Assembly: GCA_033557465.1 (NCBI GenBank) | Contig: CM066039.1 | Span: forward strand, 398,927,440 to 398,991,439 | Source: Ichthyophis bannanicus | Lineage: Eukaryota > Chordata > Amphibia > Gymnophiona > Ichthyophiidae | Length of the DNA: 64,000 nucleotides | Reading direction: 5' to 3' | Shown: piece after piece, positions 32,400-42,299 of the stretch | Position numbering within the stretch: position 1 is the first letter of the stretch | How the letters are laid out: every line of letters starts with the position of its first letter | The notes under the pieces: generated by a model | Databases searched by the model: none | Told to the model about the DNA's origin: nothing | Seen by the model: only the letters and a program-made list of their open reading frames with translations | Translations under genes and position numbers: made by a program

Positions 32400-34660
32400 G
32401 TTGATTAGAAACCCTGTGATTGCTGGGTTTGCTGAGCCTGGTGAGAGGTTGAACACTGCAGACCAGGACGATGCTTCCTCTGTTTGGGGACATCTGTAGG
32501 ATGGGCAGATGATGCATAAAACCTTCTCCTATGGGAAGAAAGTTTGGCAGGACGTTTCCTACCTACTGGGACAGAAGGTGGTGCAGAAGAGCCCCTAGGA
32601 ACAGGTAAGTCGGTGGAAAACTGAGTAACCTGACGTAAAGACTCCTTGTTGAAAAGATTATCTCGAGTGCAAGAAGTATGTCCCAGTCTGTGTTGTGCCC
32701 ATTTGTCCAAGCCTGAAGCTTGGAGCCAGGCTCTACGTCGTGCCCCTATAGTTATAGCAGAAGTCCTGCTAACAGACTCAAGAGTCTAGGGAAGCACGAG
32801 TAAGAAACCAAGAGATATTCTGGAGATGCTTGAGCAGTGAAGAGTAGCCTGCACTCCTGGACTCTGGAAGGGAAGGAGTCAAAAGATGTAATTGCTTTGT
32901 GACCTCCTCAAGAGATAGACTCATAGAAAATATGAGAGAATTCTTGCAGAAAGCATAGATGTCTGGAAGGTTTGACGTCCAAAGGCATCAAGCATCCTAG
33001 ACTCACGACCTGGCAGATAAGAAGAGTGCTTTTTCTTGCTCATTACCCGCCTCAATGCTGATTCCACAACTATGGAATGATGAGGAAGTTGAGTCTCTTG
33101 AAACCCTGGAGAGGGGGGCACCTGATATAAGAGATCAGTTGCTCTGGAAGGTGGGGGTACCCTTAAAAGGTGTTTCCCACATTCCTAGAAGGAGATCCTG
33201 CAAGGAATGATGCAAAGGAAGCATTATGTTCTCCTTTGCTTTGGTAGAGAGGCCTGTGCAGGATCATGTCCTGGGATAGGAATGGCAAGGGATCTTGCTA
33301 TATCCCGGAGGAAACTCTGAAAAGAGGGTTTCCCCAATAGGAATTTCCCTTGGACAGGTTAGATGAAGAACTAGCCTGAGCACCGACAGAGCTATCCAGA
33401 TATATAGGAATAGAAGATCCTGCACAGTGCAGTGTGGAATGCTTAAAGGATGGTCGCTGGTACTGATTGTCAGGAGCAGCGACCGACATTACCACATTGT
33501 CCATGCCAGGTATCGACTCCAAGCTTGGCATAGAAGGGAGCGATCCTGTTGAAAAAAGCATGGCAGGAGTTGTCCACGATGGTACTGTGGATACCGGTAC
33601 CGATGTCAGAGTCGAGCCTGACAAAGACATCGGAGCAGTCATCGGAGACCGTTCAATCGGTACCGAGGCAACCGAAAACGTCTGGGTGCTATCCTCGGTA
33701 CCGAGCCACCGGTATCGGTCAGTGTCGGTACCAAATGATATTGGTACCGAGTCTTCCAGACTAGAGAGCGATTCTAAACTGGGCATCGATGAACAAAGCA
33801 TGGAAGGCACCGACCGCAAGGGTAATGAGGACATCGGCACCGACTTTGGTACCGTGCCTGATACCGGTGAATGAAGGTCAACCAGTGGCAACTCAGTGGG
33901 CCGAGAGAACCAACAGTTGCAGATCCGAATCATCGGAACCGAGCCTTCGGTACCGCCGAGAGCCGTTACCAAGGCGAGTCGGTACCCAGTCGTCCAGACT
34001 GGAGATCGATTCCAGACTCGGCATCGAAGGAAGCGAGGCTATCGATGCATGTCTGGAGGGTACCGACGTCGGTGGTAGTATCAGTGTTGGTACCGATAAT
34101 GGAAGGTCAGTCTGGAGTGTATCCACTGGTCCCGAAGGTACCGAGGATGCCAGATGACCATCCCTGGTGAGGAGTGTTTCATCCAACACCAGTGCCGATG
34201 TCAGGGTATCGGTACCGCTGGAAGCGGATGCCACCACCAGACACGGCTCAGGTATGTTCTGTGAGGGGTGAACCCCAGGAACAACCTGAAACCCCTCAAA
34301 CGCTTTGGAGACTGAAGACTCCCGCCAGGGTTTTGAAGCCAGTGGGCCCTCAAGGGCAAGGCCGGAGCCGTCTACATGCTGTGCATGAGACCTACCACTC
34401 GAGGGCTGGCTAGTCTTAACAGACTATTTGTGGGTTACCTGATGCTGTGTAGAAGAAAGGGACGGTGCCCCGAAGCTGGAGGGAAACCGTGTATCGAGGG
34501 AACCTCGATATTGAAGACTTCTCACAAAACTGTTATCAGGACCCAAGCAGGTTAGACACCAATTTCAAGGGTCTAAAAATAAAGTTGTACCGCCACAGTG
34601 TGAACATTTCTTGGAGAAAGTGGCTGGCGGTTCCATGAAGGAAAAAGAAGAGGCCTAAAA
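32400..34660 (-). pseudogene. Gag-like gene of element C, broken
   Basis: Pieces in order on the minus strand: a degenerate C-x2-C block near 34600; a Ser/Val/Thr/Pro-rich middle (34237-33298) built from many TCGGTACCGA-like units; PGFQETQLPHHSIVVESALR (33.1 kb); and DNLFNKESLRQVTQFSTDL (32.65 kb). It is colinear with D and E. Frameshifts and stops disable it. The gag identity rests on position and on similarity to the gag end of A and B. Confidence 0.6.
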
Positions 34661-35018
34661 GGCCTAAGATACCGTGAGACACTATGAAAAAAAATATTCC
34701 TTGAAGGAGGAAGATTTTACAAGAAAAGAAAAGAAAACACCGGCGGTACCGGTGGCGTCGGGAAGACAGCTGCGACCACAAGAAAAAGAAAGAAATAAAA
34801 ACAAGAATTTTCTGCGGTGACAGGAGGACGTCCTGCCGGCTCCGCGGAAAATGAAAACTGAGGAGAGGCAGTTGGGAAAGGCGGGAAGGCAGCACGCAGG
34901 CATGGTGGGATGCTTCCAAAAGCTCTTTGATTGGACGCTGGGAAGCGTTCCCGCGCAGACTCCGTCGGTACCAACGTACCCATATGTGAAGACTCATTCC
35001 TGCTTGTTCCTGGAGATA

Positions 35019-35574
35019 GTGGATCTGCCACCAAAGCCTGAAGTTCACTAATGCGTCTAGTTGAAGTGAGAGCAATCAGGAAGATGACCTTCCATGTTAG
35101 AAACTTCAGCGAGGTAGTGGCTAAGTGTTCAAAGGGCTGCTTGAGAGGTTGCCCCAGAACATTGAGATCCCACACCACTGGTGATTGTCTGATGGGAGGT
35201 TTGGTGAGCAATAGGCTTCTCATGAAGCATGCCATGAGCAGCAGTGAGGAAATGGGCTGTCCATCCAAGGGATGAGAGGTGGCACTTGCACTCAGGTGAA
35301 CTCTTACAGAGTTGGTCTTGAGACCGGATGGGGATAAATAGAGGAGATACTGGAGGAGTACCTCCACTGGAGCCGAGAAGGGATTAAGGTACTTCTGGGA
35401 ACACCAGAGAGAAAATCTATACCACTTGAAAGTGTAAGAACGTCTGGTGGATGGCTTTCGAGAGGCTAAAATGATCTCCTTTACTTCCTGAGTAAGGTTA
35501 AAATCCTGTAATACTAGGCTTTTAAGCAGCCATGCTGTGAGGTGGAGAGACTGCAGATTAGGATGGAGCAGCAT
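35019..35574 (-). pseudogene. Tyrosine recombinase of element B, N-terminal part
   Basis: It encodes SRKPSTRRSYTFKWYRFSLW, LSPSGLKTNSVRVHLSAS and ALTSTRRISELQALVADPL with the first catalytic Arg. It then runs into element C at 35018. It continues at 29711-29678 and 21938-21030. Confidence 0.75.
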
Positions 35575-36735
35575 CCCCTCCTCTTGAGAGAGGAGATCTG
35601 GAGCAGAGAGGAGATCTAGGGGTTGAGCATGAGAGACGTAATAGGAGAGGAAACTACGGTCAATGTGACCAACATGGGGCCATGAATATCATGAAGCCCC
35701 TATCCGCCTGGAACTTGAAAAGCATCAATGAATCAGGGGAATGGGAGAAAAGGCATACAGGAACTCTCGACCCCAGTGGAAGGTGAAAAACATCCACCCT
35801 CCTGGTTGCCCGACATGGGAATCCTGGTGCAGAAGAGTGTACGTTTGGCATTCTGCGGAGTGGCAAACAGGTCTATCCCTGGAGTTCCCCAGGTCTGAAA
35901 AATGAAGGATGTTGTCTCCATGTGGAGAGATGATTCATGGGGGAAGGAGGATCTGACTCAATCTGTCTAAGACATTTTGCTCCCCTGGGAGATATACCGC
36001 TTGGGTGTGTATCTGATGAGCAATGGCAAAAGGAACAGAGATGGAGAGCCTCCCTGCAGAGGATCCAAGATCCTGTTCCTCCTTATTTGTTGACCCTCTG
36101 GGAGCTTAGATGTCCCTGAAAGACCTTGAAGGCGTTAAAGATCACCCTAAGTTCCAGTAAGTTTATCAGGATCTTGGACTCCTCTTCCGTCCAGAGGCTC
36201 TGAGTGGAGAGGGTCCCTAGATGTGCTCCCCACCCTAGTTTGAGGCATCCATCGTCAGGGTACATTAATGTGGAGGCATCTGAAAAGGTGAACCGACAAG
36301 GAGATTCTCTGGGGCACACCACCATAGAAGAGATGTGGCCAGAGGGGCAGACACTCAGATCTTGTGTAAGAGACAGCCCGAGACCTATTTCCACTGGAGG
36401 TCAAAGCCCATTGGGCTGTGCACATATGCAGGCGGGCATATAGTACTATATGTACTGTTGAGGCCATATGACCTAGAAGCTGCAGCATTTCTCAGGCAGT
36501 TAGGTGGTCTCTGACACATACCTGAGATGCCAGCTAAATGAGATGAGAACAGTAGTAGAAACGCCCTTGACTATTGAGTGTTTAAGAGAGCTCCTATGAA
36601 CTCTTGTGTCTGAGTAGGAGCAAGATAGGACTTTGGAAAATTTATCCCAAATCCCAAATGTTGAAGAACCTACATGGTACAGGAGAGACAGGTAGATCTC
36701 CTGGTAGGTGCCTGCCTTTATGAGCCAGTTGTCTA
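35575..36735 (-). pseudogene. RNase H and RT C-terminal part of element B
   Basis: Minus strand 36488-36083 carries LLGHMASTVHIVLYARLHM, LGWGAHLGTLSTQSLW and INLLELRVIFNAFKVF. 35921-35733 carries GTPGIDLFATPQNAKRTLFC of the C-terminal extension. Many stops. It is cut at 36735 by the L2 LINE in the middle of the Y-L-D-D region and resumes at 41741. Confidence 0.7.
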
Positions 36736-36974
36736 TTTTATTTATTTATTTATTTATTTTACATTTCTTATATACCGCACTATTTACGATCAGCGCGGTT
36801 TACATAAAACAAAACAGAATCCGACAATGAACAAGAGTCAGGTCATTACAATGAACAGGAGCAATCAACTTGGATAACGGGGGAAACTATGTACATAAAT
36901 GGAATACTGAAATTGGTAAACTATGTACACAAATGGGATACTGAAATTGGTAACTGTCTATATGTGAGATGGGG

Positions 36975-38210
36975 TCATTGTGTGTTGTTCGTACCTGGTG
37001 GCTGGGGTTCGAGGGAGGCTGTGAGGTATTTAATAAAGAGGAGGTGTTTTAAGGCCTTCCTGAACTGGCTCAAATTGGGGATAGCTCTGATGTGTGGTGG
37101 TAAGGAGTTCCAGAGGCTTGGGGCGCTCAGGCTGTAGGCTCTATTTGAAGTTGATATGGCGCATCTTGTCATAGCTTTTGGTATTGCTAGCATGTTGGTT
37201 GCAGCAGTTCTTCTTATCCTGTTGGGCATGGGTTGTTGTATGAGGTCACATATTGAAGAAGAGGATAACCCATTGATGGCCTTGAATGTCATCACTAAGA
37301 TCTTGAAGTTAATCCTGGCTTGGATGGGGAGCCAGTGCAGCTGCATCAGGAGGGGTGTGATGTGCTCTTTCCTTGGTGCTCCTAAAAGGATTCGCGCAGC
37401 GCTGTTCATGGCGAGTTGTAAGGGATGTAAGGTTGCTTTAGGGAGACCTTGTAGGATGGCGTTTGCATAATCAAAATGAGGGATGATGAGGGCTTGGTAG
37501 ATGGTACGGAAGTCACTCAGCTCGAGTAGAGGGCGTATGTGTCTGAGGGATCTGATCTTGAAGTAGATCGCTCTTACTGTTTTTGCTATGTGCTGCTTCA
37601 TGTTGAGGTTCTGATCCAATGTGACTCCGAGGTATCGTATGGCTGATTTTACTTGCAGCTTGGCGTTGTCTACTTCCAAGTGGTTAGGTGGAATAAACTC
37701 AAGATTTCTAGAGATAAATAGGACCTCTGTTTTCTTATGTTGGATGCGCAGATTTTGAGAGAGGAGCCATTCGGATACTGCATTGAAACACTTAGTTAGT
37801 GGGGTGAGGTCTGGACAATCCAGGGATATTGGCAGGTAAAGTAGGACATCGTCGGCGTAAATCATGCAACTCACATTAAAGTGTCTAATGATGTTACATA
37901 TGGGTTGGATATAAATGTTAAACATAAGAGACGATAGGGAGGATCCTTGAGGGACTCCTTGACTTTGTAGGAATGGCTCAGATGTGGTTCCATTTGCTCG
38001 TACGTGTTGCCATCTTCCAGACAGGTAAGACCTGCACCACTCCAGCGCTGTTTCAGTGATGCCTTTCTCTCTTAGCCGAATCAGGAGGATCTCGTGGCAG
38101 ACAGAGTCGAAGGCTGCCGCAATATCTAAAAAGATAAGTGCGAAACCTGTACGTGGGTTGTCAATGCCTGAGATTATGGTGTTGAAGAGAGTGGTAAGTA
38201 GTGTTTCCAC
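36975..38210 (-). CDS. L2 LINE reverse transcriptase portion
   Basis: 411 residues are open. Blocks: METLLTTLFNTIISGIDNP, FLDIAAAFDSV (first catalytic Asp), QGVPQGSSLSSLMFNIYI, CMIYADDVLLYLP with the Y-A-D-D pair, IQHKKTEVLFISR, YLGVTLDQNLNMKQHI, then the L2-type C-terminus AARILLGAPRKEHITPLLMQ. It is the continuation of the gene at 38246-40048 in another frame, so this entry is the downstream half of one broken gene, not a separate one. Confidence 0.85.
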   Translation of the reverse strand: METLLTTLFNTIISGIDNPRTGFALIFLDIAAAFDSVCHEILLIRLREKGITETALEWCRSYLSGRWQHVRANGTTSEPFLQSQGVPQGSSLSSLMFNIYIQPICNIIRHFNVSCMIYADDVLLYLPISLDCPDLTPLTKCFNAVSEWLLSQNLRIQHKKTEVLFISRNLEFIPPNHLEVDNAKLQVKSAIRYLGVTLDQNLNMKQHIAKTVRAIYFKIRSLRHIRPLLELSDFRTIYQALIIPHFDYANAILQGLPKATLHPLQLAMNSAARILLGAPRKEHITPLLMQLHWLPIQARINFKILVMTFKAINGLSSSSICDLIQQPMPNRIRRTAATNMLAIPKAMTRCAISTSNRAYSLSAPSLWNSLPPHIRAIPNLSQFRKALKHLLFIKYLTASLEPQPPGTNNTQ

Positions 38211-38245
38211 TCCATGTGACTCTCTGAACCCGTGTTGTGATGGAT

Positions 38246-40048
38246 CTAGAGGTGCATAGGGGCCACATGATCTTGTAGCTGCCTGTATACTATTTTTTCA
38301 ATGATTTTAGAGAGCATCGGGATACTGGATATGGGTCTGTAAGACTCGACCTTTAGAGGGTCTAATTTGGTGTCCTTGAGCAGCGGTCTAACAGAGGTCT
38401 GTTTGAGCATGGATGGGAATGATCCAGTGCTAAATGATAGTCCCATCATTTTGGCTAAGATTGGGGCAAGGTCAGATCGCAGATCTTTTATCCAGAATGC
38501 TGGACATGGATCTGAGTATGAAGTGGAGGTATTTAGGGTAGCAATGGTGTCTTCAATAATTATCTTAGACGGAGTGGTAAAGGTGGATAGATACGTTGCG
38601 CATGCTTGAGCATAAGGGGGGACCGGTATCACCATCTTGTCGGTTCTGCATAGCTTTGATTGCATAAAGTTGGCATAATCCTGAGGGTGTATAGATTCTG
38701 TGCGCTCAGGGGTGGGTTCTCTGGCAAGAGATTTTACCAGGTTAAAGAGGTCGTGCGGCTTGTTTAATGAACGTTTCAGAGTGTTGGTGTGATGTAGTTT
38801 CATTTTGTCTGTTACAGCCCTGCGATGAGTGTGTAAGAGTTGGATGTATGCTGCTTGATCGCTGCTGGTATGTGATTTCCTCCAGCGTTTTTCCGATCTT
38901 CGTAGGAGGGTTAAAGACGCCTTTAGGTCAGGTGTGAACCAAGGTGCGGATGGTCTTTTCTTTGAGGCTTTAGTCGTGGGAGGGCGGATTGCGATCACGC
39001 TGAGCTTGCTGTTCCATGTGGAAATTAGGACATCCAGGTCTTGTGGGGTATTGTCAAGGAGAGAGTTTATTTCATCCAGGATGCGTTCTTTGTTAAACGG
39101 GTGAAAACTTCTGGCATTTGAGGTTGTGATTGTTTGTTCATTCGTGATGGAACTTTGTGACCTGGTAGGGGTCGGAATTTGGAATGAAATAAGCTTATGA
39201 TCCGACCATGGAACTGCTGTTAGAGATAACGTGATGTTTTGTGCTTGTTGAAGCACCACTTGTGGGGCGAATATCAGATCAAGAATGTTGACCTTAGTGT
39301 GTGTAGGTTCATGAACCAATTGGGTGTATCCCAAGATATCTAGGGCTTCTGTGAAGGCGGCAGCCTGATTGACCTGTAGGGATGGTAGGTTAAAATCACC
39401 TAGTATCCAGCTTGGTCTGTGTGGAACATGGGTATTTGTTGCTATGTTTATGATATTGGAGAGATTGTCTGGATCAGTGGAGGGCGCTCTATAAATAAGG
39501 TTTATGGAGCAAACGTGGTTGGAAATCGATAATGTTTCAAGGGTATTGGTATTGCTGGCTTCTACCATTTTGAATTGAAGGTCAGCTCTGGTGATGATGG
39601 CAACTCCTCCACCCCTTTTGTTTTGCCTGTGGCTTGTGAAAGTTACGAAGTTGGGTGGGAGAAGTTGATTGAGGATGGTATTATCTTCCGGTGAGAGCCA
39701 GGTCTCAGTTATCATAATGACATCTAGATTAAGATGAATTATTGTTTCAGTGATTGCTGGCCATTTTTTGCGAAGTGATCGAGCGTTAATGAGAGCGCAC
39801 TTCAGGCTGTTAGTATGTGGGGGTTTATTTTGCTTTGGTTTATAGTTATTTTGTAGGGGGATATAGACTAGACGGGGGCGGCGTGGATAGCTCGCTCCAT
39901 GATAGGGGTTGTTGATGTCATCAGAGCATTTTCTTCCACTAGTCCGGAGCGTCGGGATGGGGTTTTGTGCTGTTAGTGCCAGAGAGCTGAATGGCAAGAT
40001 AGTAAGTAGAAGGTAAAGACTCATTAGAGTGAGGATTATGTGCTTCAT
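38246..40048 (-). CDS. L2 LINE endonuclease and RT N-terminal portion
   Basis: 600 residues from the first ATG. It starts with an unusual hydrophobic stretch after MKHI (LTLMSLYLLLTILPFSSLAL), signal-peptide-like. AP-endonuclease domain about 75-310: INARSLRKKWPAITE, MITETWLS, RGGGVAII, WILGDFNLPS, ILDLIFA and PWSDHKLISF with the S-D-H motif. Then comes the start of RT (ILAKMMGLSFSTGSFPS, RPISSIPMLSKIIEKIV). A loss of one base near 38249 ends the frame; RT continues at 38210. Endonuclease and RT act together to nick DNA and copy the LINE RNA. Confidence 0.85.
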   Translation of the reverse strand: MKHIILTLMSLYLLLTILPFSSLALTAQNPIPTLRTSGRKCSDDINNPYHGASYPRRPRLVYIPLQNNYKPKQNKPPHTNSLKCALINARSLRKKWPAITETIIHLNLDVIMITETWLSPEDNTILNQLLPPNFVTFTSHRQNKRGGGVAIITRADLQFKMVEASNTNTLETLSISNHVCSINLIYRAPSTDPDNLSNIINIATNTHVPHRPSWILGDFNLPSLQVNQAAAFTEALDILGYTQLVHEPTHTKVNILDLIFAPQVVLQQAQNITLSLTAVPWSDHKLISFQIPTPTRSQSSITNEQTITTSNARSFHPFNKERILDEINSLLDNTPQDLDVLISTWNSKLSVIAIRPPTTKASKKRPSAPWFTPDLKASLTLLRRSEKRWRKSHTSSDQAAYIQLLHTHRRAVTDKMKLHHTNTLKRSLNKPHDLFNLVKSLAREPTPERTESIHPQDYANFMQSKLCRTDKMVIPVPPYAQACATYLSTFTTPSKIIIEDTIATLNTSTSYSDPCPAFWIKDLRSDLAPILAKMMGLSFSTGSFPSMLKQTSVRPLLKDTKLDPLKVESYRPISSIPMLSKIIEKIVYRQLQDHVAPMHL

Positions 40049-40753
40049 TTTGGGTCTATCTGTTCCGGTACAAGGGTGGAAAATATGAGACAATTGGTAT
40101 GGTTTCAGGTTGTTAAGGTGTGGGAGAAAGAGAGCCTCTTATAGCTACCTTTTTGGAGTGGTATAAGACTGTAGGCAGCTGGTAAGTATATAGACACAAT
40201 GTTTCATTCTTCACTTTGGAGCATTGGATATGTGGTAGAAACAATGTAACAAATTTTTGAGATGTAGCAATGTACATGCAGCAGAGACAATGTAAAATGT
40301 AAGAGATTGAGCAATGGAGACAATGTAGCAAATGCTGTTAGACGTCCCTACCCACAAACATTCATCAATTAGCCAGTGTAGTGAGCAAATAAACTTGTGT
40401 GACAATATTATTCAGGAAATTAATTCAGATAGTCATGTTTTGTGAAAGAATAGTAAGGCTGATAATGCTTATCAAACCTGGTTTCCACAGGGTGTTGCCT
40501 GGTGATGCAGGAAGGAGCAGTTTTGTGGGTTAGGCGGGGTGGTTTGTTGCTGTCGCGTGGTGTTCGGCAGAGGTGTAATTACCTGGAGAAGAATGAGCTC
40601 AGCGCCAGGGGAGCTTAATCTAGGTGGTTGCCCTGACTTTAGTTTCTTTCGGTGTGTATCCGCTCAGAGTTGTTGCCTTGAACTCCTGTCGTGCCACTCC
40701 TAAGGGCCACGCCAAAGGGCCCTCTGGCGAGGCCCTCAGGCGCGGGCCCGCCT
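40049..40753 (-). other. Leader between the tandem units and the L2 gene
   Basis: About 0.7 kb, first GC-rich (40690-40753), then AT-rich with several near-repeats of ACAATGTA-like text (40195-40345). No frame longer than about 70 residues, so no ORF1 is supported. Confidence 0.5.
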
Positions 40754-41740
40754 GATGGCGCGAAGCTTTTAATGTGTGCTGGAGGCTTCCCCGATTGGGT
40801 AGCGCTGCTCCGGAGGCCCCTCCCGCTGCTCGTTGCTCGATCCCCAGGGAAGGGGAGAGTTGCTGGTAGTGGCGGGGGTTAAGGGGCCTGCGCCCGATGG
40901 CGCGAAGCTTTTAATGTGTGCTGGAGGCTTCCCCGATTGGGTAGCGCTGCTCCGGAGGCCCCTCCCGCTGCTCGTTGCTCGATCCCCAGGGAAGGGGAGA
41001 GTTGCTGGTAGTGGCGGGGGTTAAGGGGCCTGCGCCCGATGGCGCGAAGCTTTTAATGTGTGCTGGAGGCTTCCCCGATTGGGTAGCGCTGCTCCGGAGG
41101 CCCCTCCCGCTGCTCGTTGCTCGATCCCCAGGGAAGGGGAGAGTTGCTGGTAGTGGCGGGGGTTAAGGGGCCTGCGCCCGATGGCGCGAAGCTTTTAATG
41201 TGTGCTGGAGGCTTCCCCGATTGGGTAGCGCTGCTCCGGAGGCCCCTCCCGCTGCTCGTTGCTCGATCCCCAGGGAAGGGGAGAGTTGCTGGTAGTGGCG
41301 GGGGTTAAGGGGCCTGCGCCCGATGGCGCGAAGCTTTTAATGTGTGCTGGAGGCTTCCCCGATTGGGTAGCGCTGCTCCGGAGGCCCCTCCCGCTGCTCG
41401 TTGCTCGATCCCCAGGGAAGGGGAGAGTTGCTGGTAGTGGCGGGGGTTAAGGGGCCTGCGCCCGATGGCGCGAAGCTTTTAATGTGTGCTGGAGGCTTCC
41501 CCGATTGGGTAGCGCTGCTCCGGAGGCCCCTCCCGCTGCTCGTTGCTCGAGCCCCAGGGAAGGGGAGAGTTGCTGGTAGTGGCGGGGGTTAAGGGGCCTG
41601 CGCCCAATGGCGCGAAGCTTTTAATGTGTGCTGGAGGCTTCCCCGATTGGGTAGCGCTGCTCCAGAGGCCCCTCCCGCTGCTCGTTGCTCGATCCCCAGG
41701 GAAGGGGAGAGTTGCTGGTAGTGGCGGGGGTTAAGGGGCC
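40754..41740 (-). repeat. 142-bp tandem array, about seven units, 5' end of the L2 LINE
   Basis: Unit starts at 40754, 40896, 41038, 41180, 41322, 41464 and 41606. The last is 7 bp short because the insertion border cuts it. Units are almost identical; I see changes only in the last two. The unit is GC-rich. In LINE orientation it holds a CCAAT box (TACCCAATCGGGG) and a GC-box-like GGGAGGGGCC. The array lies inside the same insertion as the LINE, directly upstream of its gene. Confidence 0.95.
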
Positions 41741-42264
41741 TAAGTAAAGGAAGAGAAATATCCCTAGAGATTATAGAAATGCAGCCACGACCGCCATGCA
41801 CTTTGTGAAGACTCTTGGGGAAAGAGGTGAGTCCGAATGGCAGGACCTTGTATTGATAATGTCTTCCCTGAAACATGAAGCATAGATAATTCTTGTGTTC
41901 TGCATGAATGAGGATGTGTATAGGCTTCCTTTACATCTAGAAAACAGAGCCACTCCTGACTCTGGAGATTAGGGACGCTCTTACCCTGAGAGACCACCTT
42001 GAACTTCATGTGCATGAGAAACTTGTTCAGGTTTCTGAGGTCCAGAATGGGTCTGTATCCTCTGGTTTTCTTTGGTATGAGAAAATACAGAGAGTAAAAA
42101 CCCATTCCCTGATGAGATGTTGGGACCTTCTCTATGGCACCTCCTAACAGAAGAGAAGTCACCTCTTGTAGCAAAAGAACAGTGACAGGAGGCTGAAAAG
42201 GATATTCCCTTACCAGTGTGGAGGGGGGCAGAGATTCCAGGTGTAGTTTGTACCCTGCTGTCAC
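41741..42264 (-). pseudogene. RT N-terminal part of element B
   Basis: It encodes LLGGAIEKVPTSHQGMGFYS, LYFLIPKKTRGYRPILDLRN, WLCFLDVKEAYTH and YQYKVLPFGLTSFPKSLHKV. A frameshift near 41870 separates the last two blocks. It continues past the L2 LINE at 36735. Confidence 0.75.
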
Positions 42265-42299
42265 GATGGTCAGTCAGAGTCCAGTGCTCTGAAGTGATT

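Larger units (their letters stand above)
29712..35018 (-). mobile_element. DIRS-type element C, gag-only form
   Basis: 5307 bp. The left end is GCACAGTTACTTACCTGTAA and the right end TTCCTGGAGATA. The inverted repeats carry GTCGGTACCG (left, 29778) and CGTCGGTACCAACG (right, about 34964). The internal complementary region is at 29995-30070. Gag-like sequence covers 32.4-34.7 kb. The remaining 2.3 kb (30.1-32.4) matches D along its length and shows no RT, RNase H or recombinase. It sits in the recombinase gene of element B, which reads through when C is removed. Confidence 0.85.
36736..41740 (-). mobile_element. Nearly full-length L2-clade LINE with tandem 5' units
   Basis: One insertion of about 5.0 kb in the RT gene of element B: CCAGTTGTCT on the left joins AAGTAAAGG on the right, matching element A. 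On the minus strand: about seven 142-bp units (41740-40754), about 0.7 kb of leader, an endonuclease-RT gene (40048-36975), then a 3' region ending in the stem-like GTGCGGTATATAAG and a (TAAA)n tail. The duplication is at most TA. No ORF1 is seen. The single frameshift and intact catalytic motifs mark it as recent. Confidence 0.85.

Noticed and set aside
40691..41734. Seven overlapping frames encoding the same 63-residue protein
   Set aside because: They are the 142-bp tandem unit read in successive frames (142 is not a multiple of 3), antisense to the LINE. It is not a protein family.
40754..41740. CRISPR-like array
   Set aside because: Units are directly abutting with no variable spacers, in vertebrate DNA. 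It is a tandem repeat.
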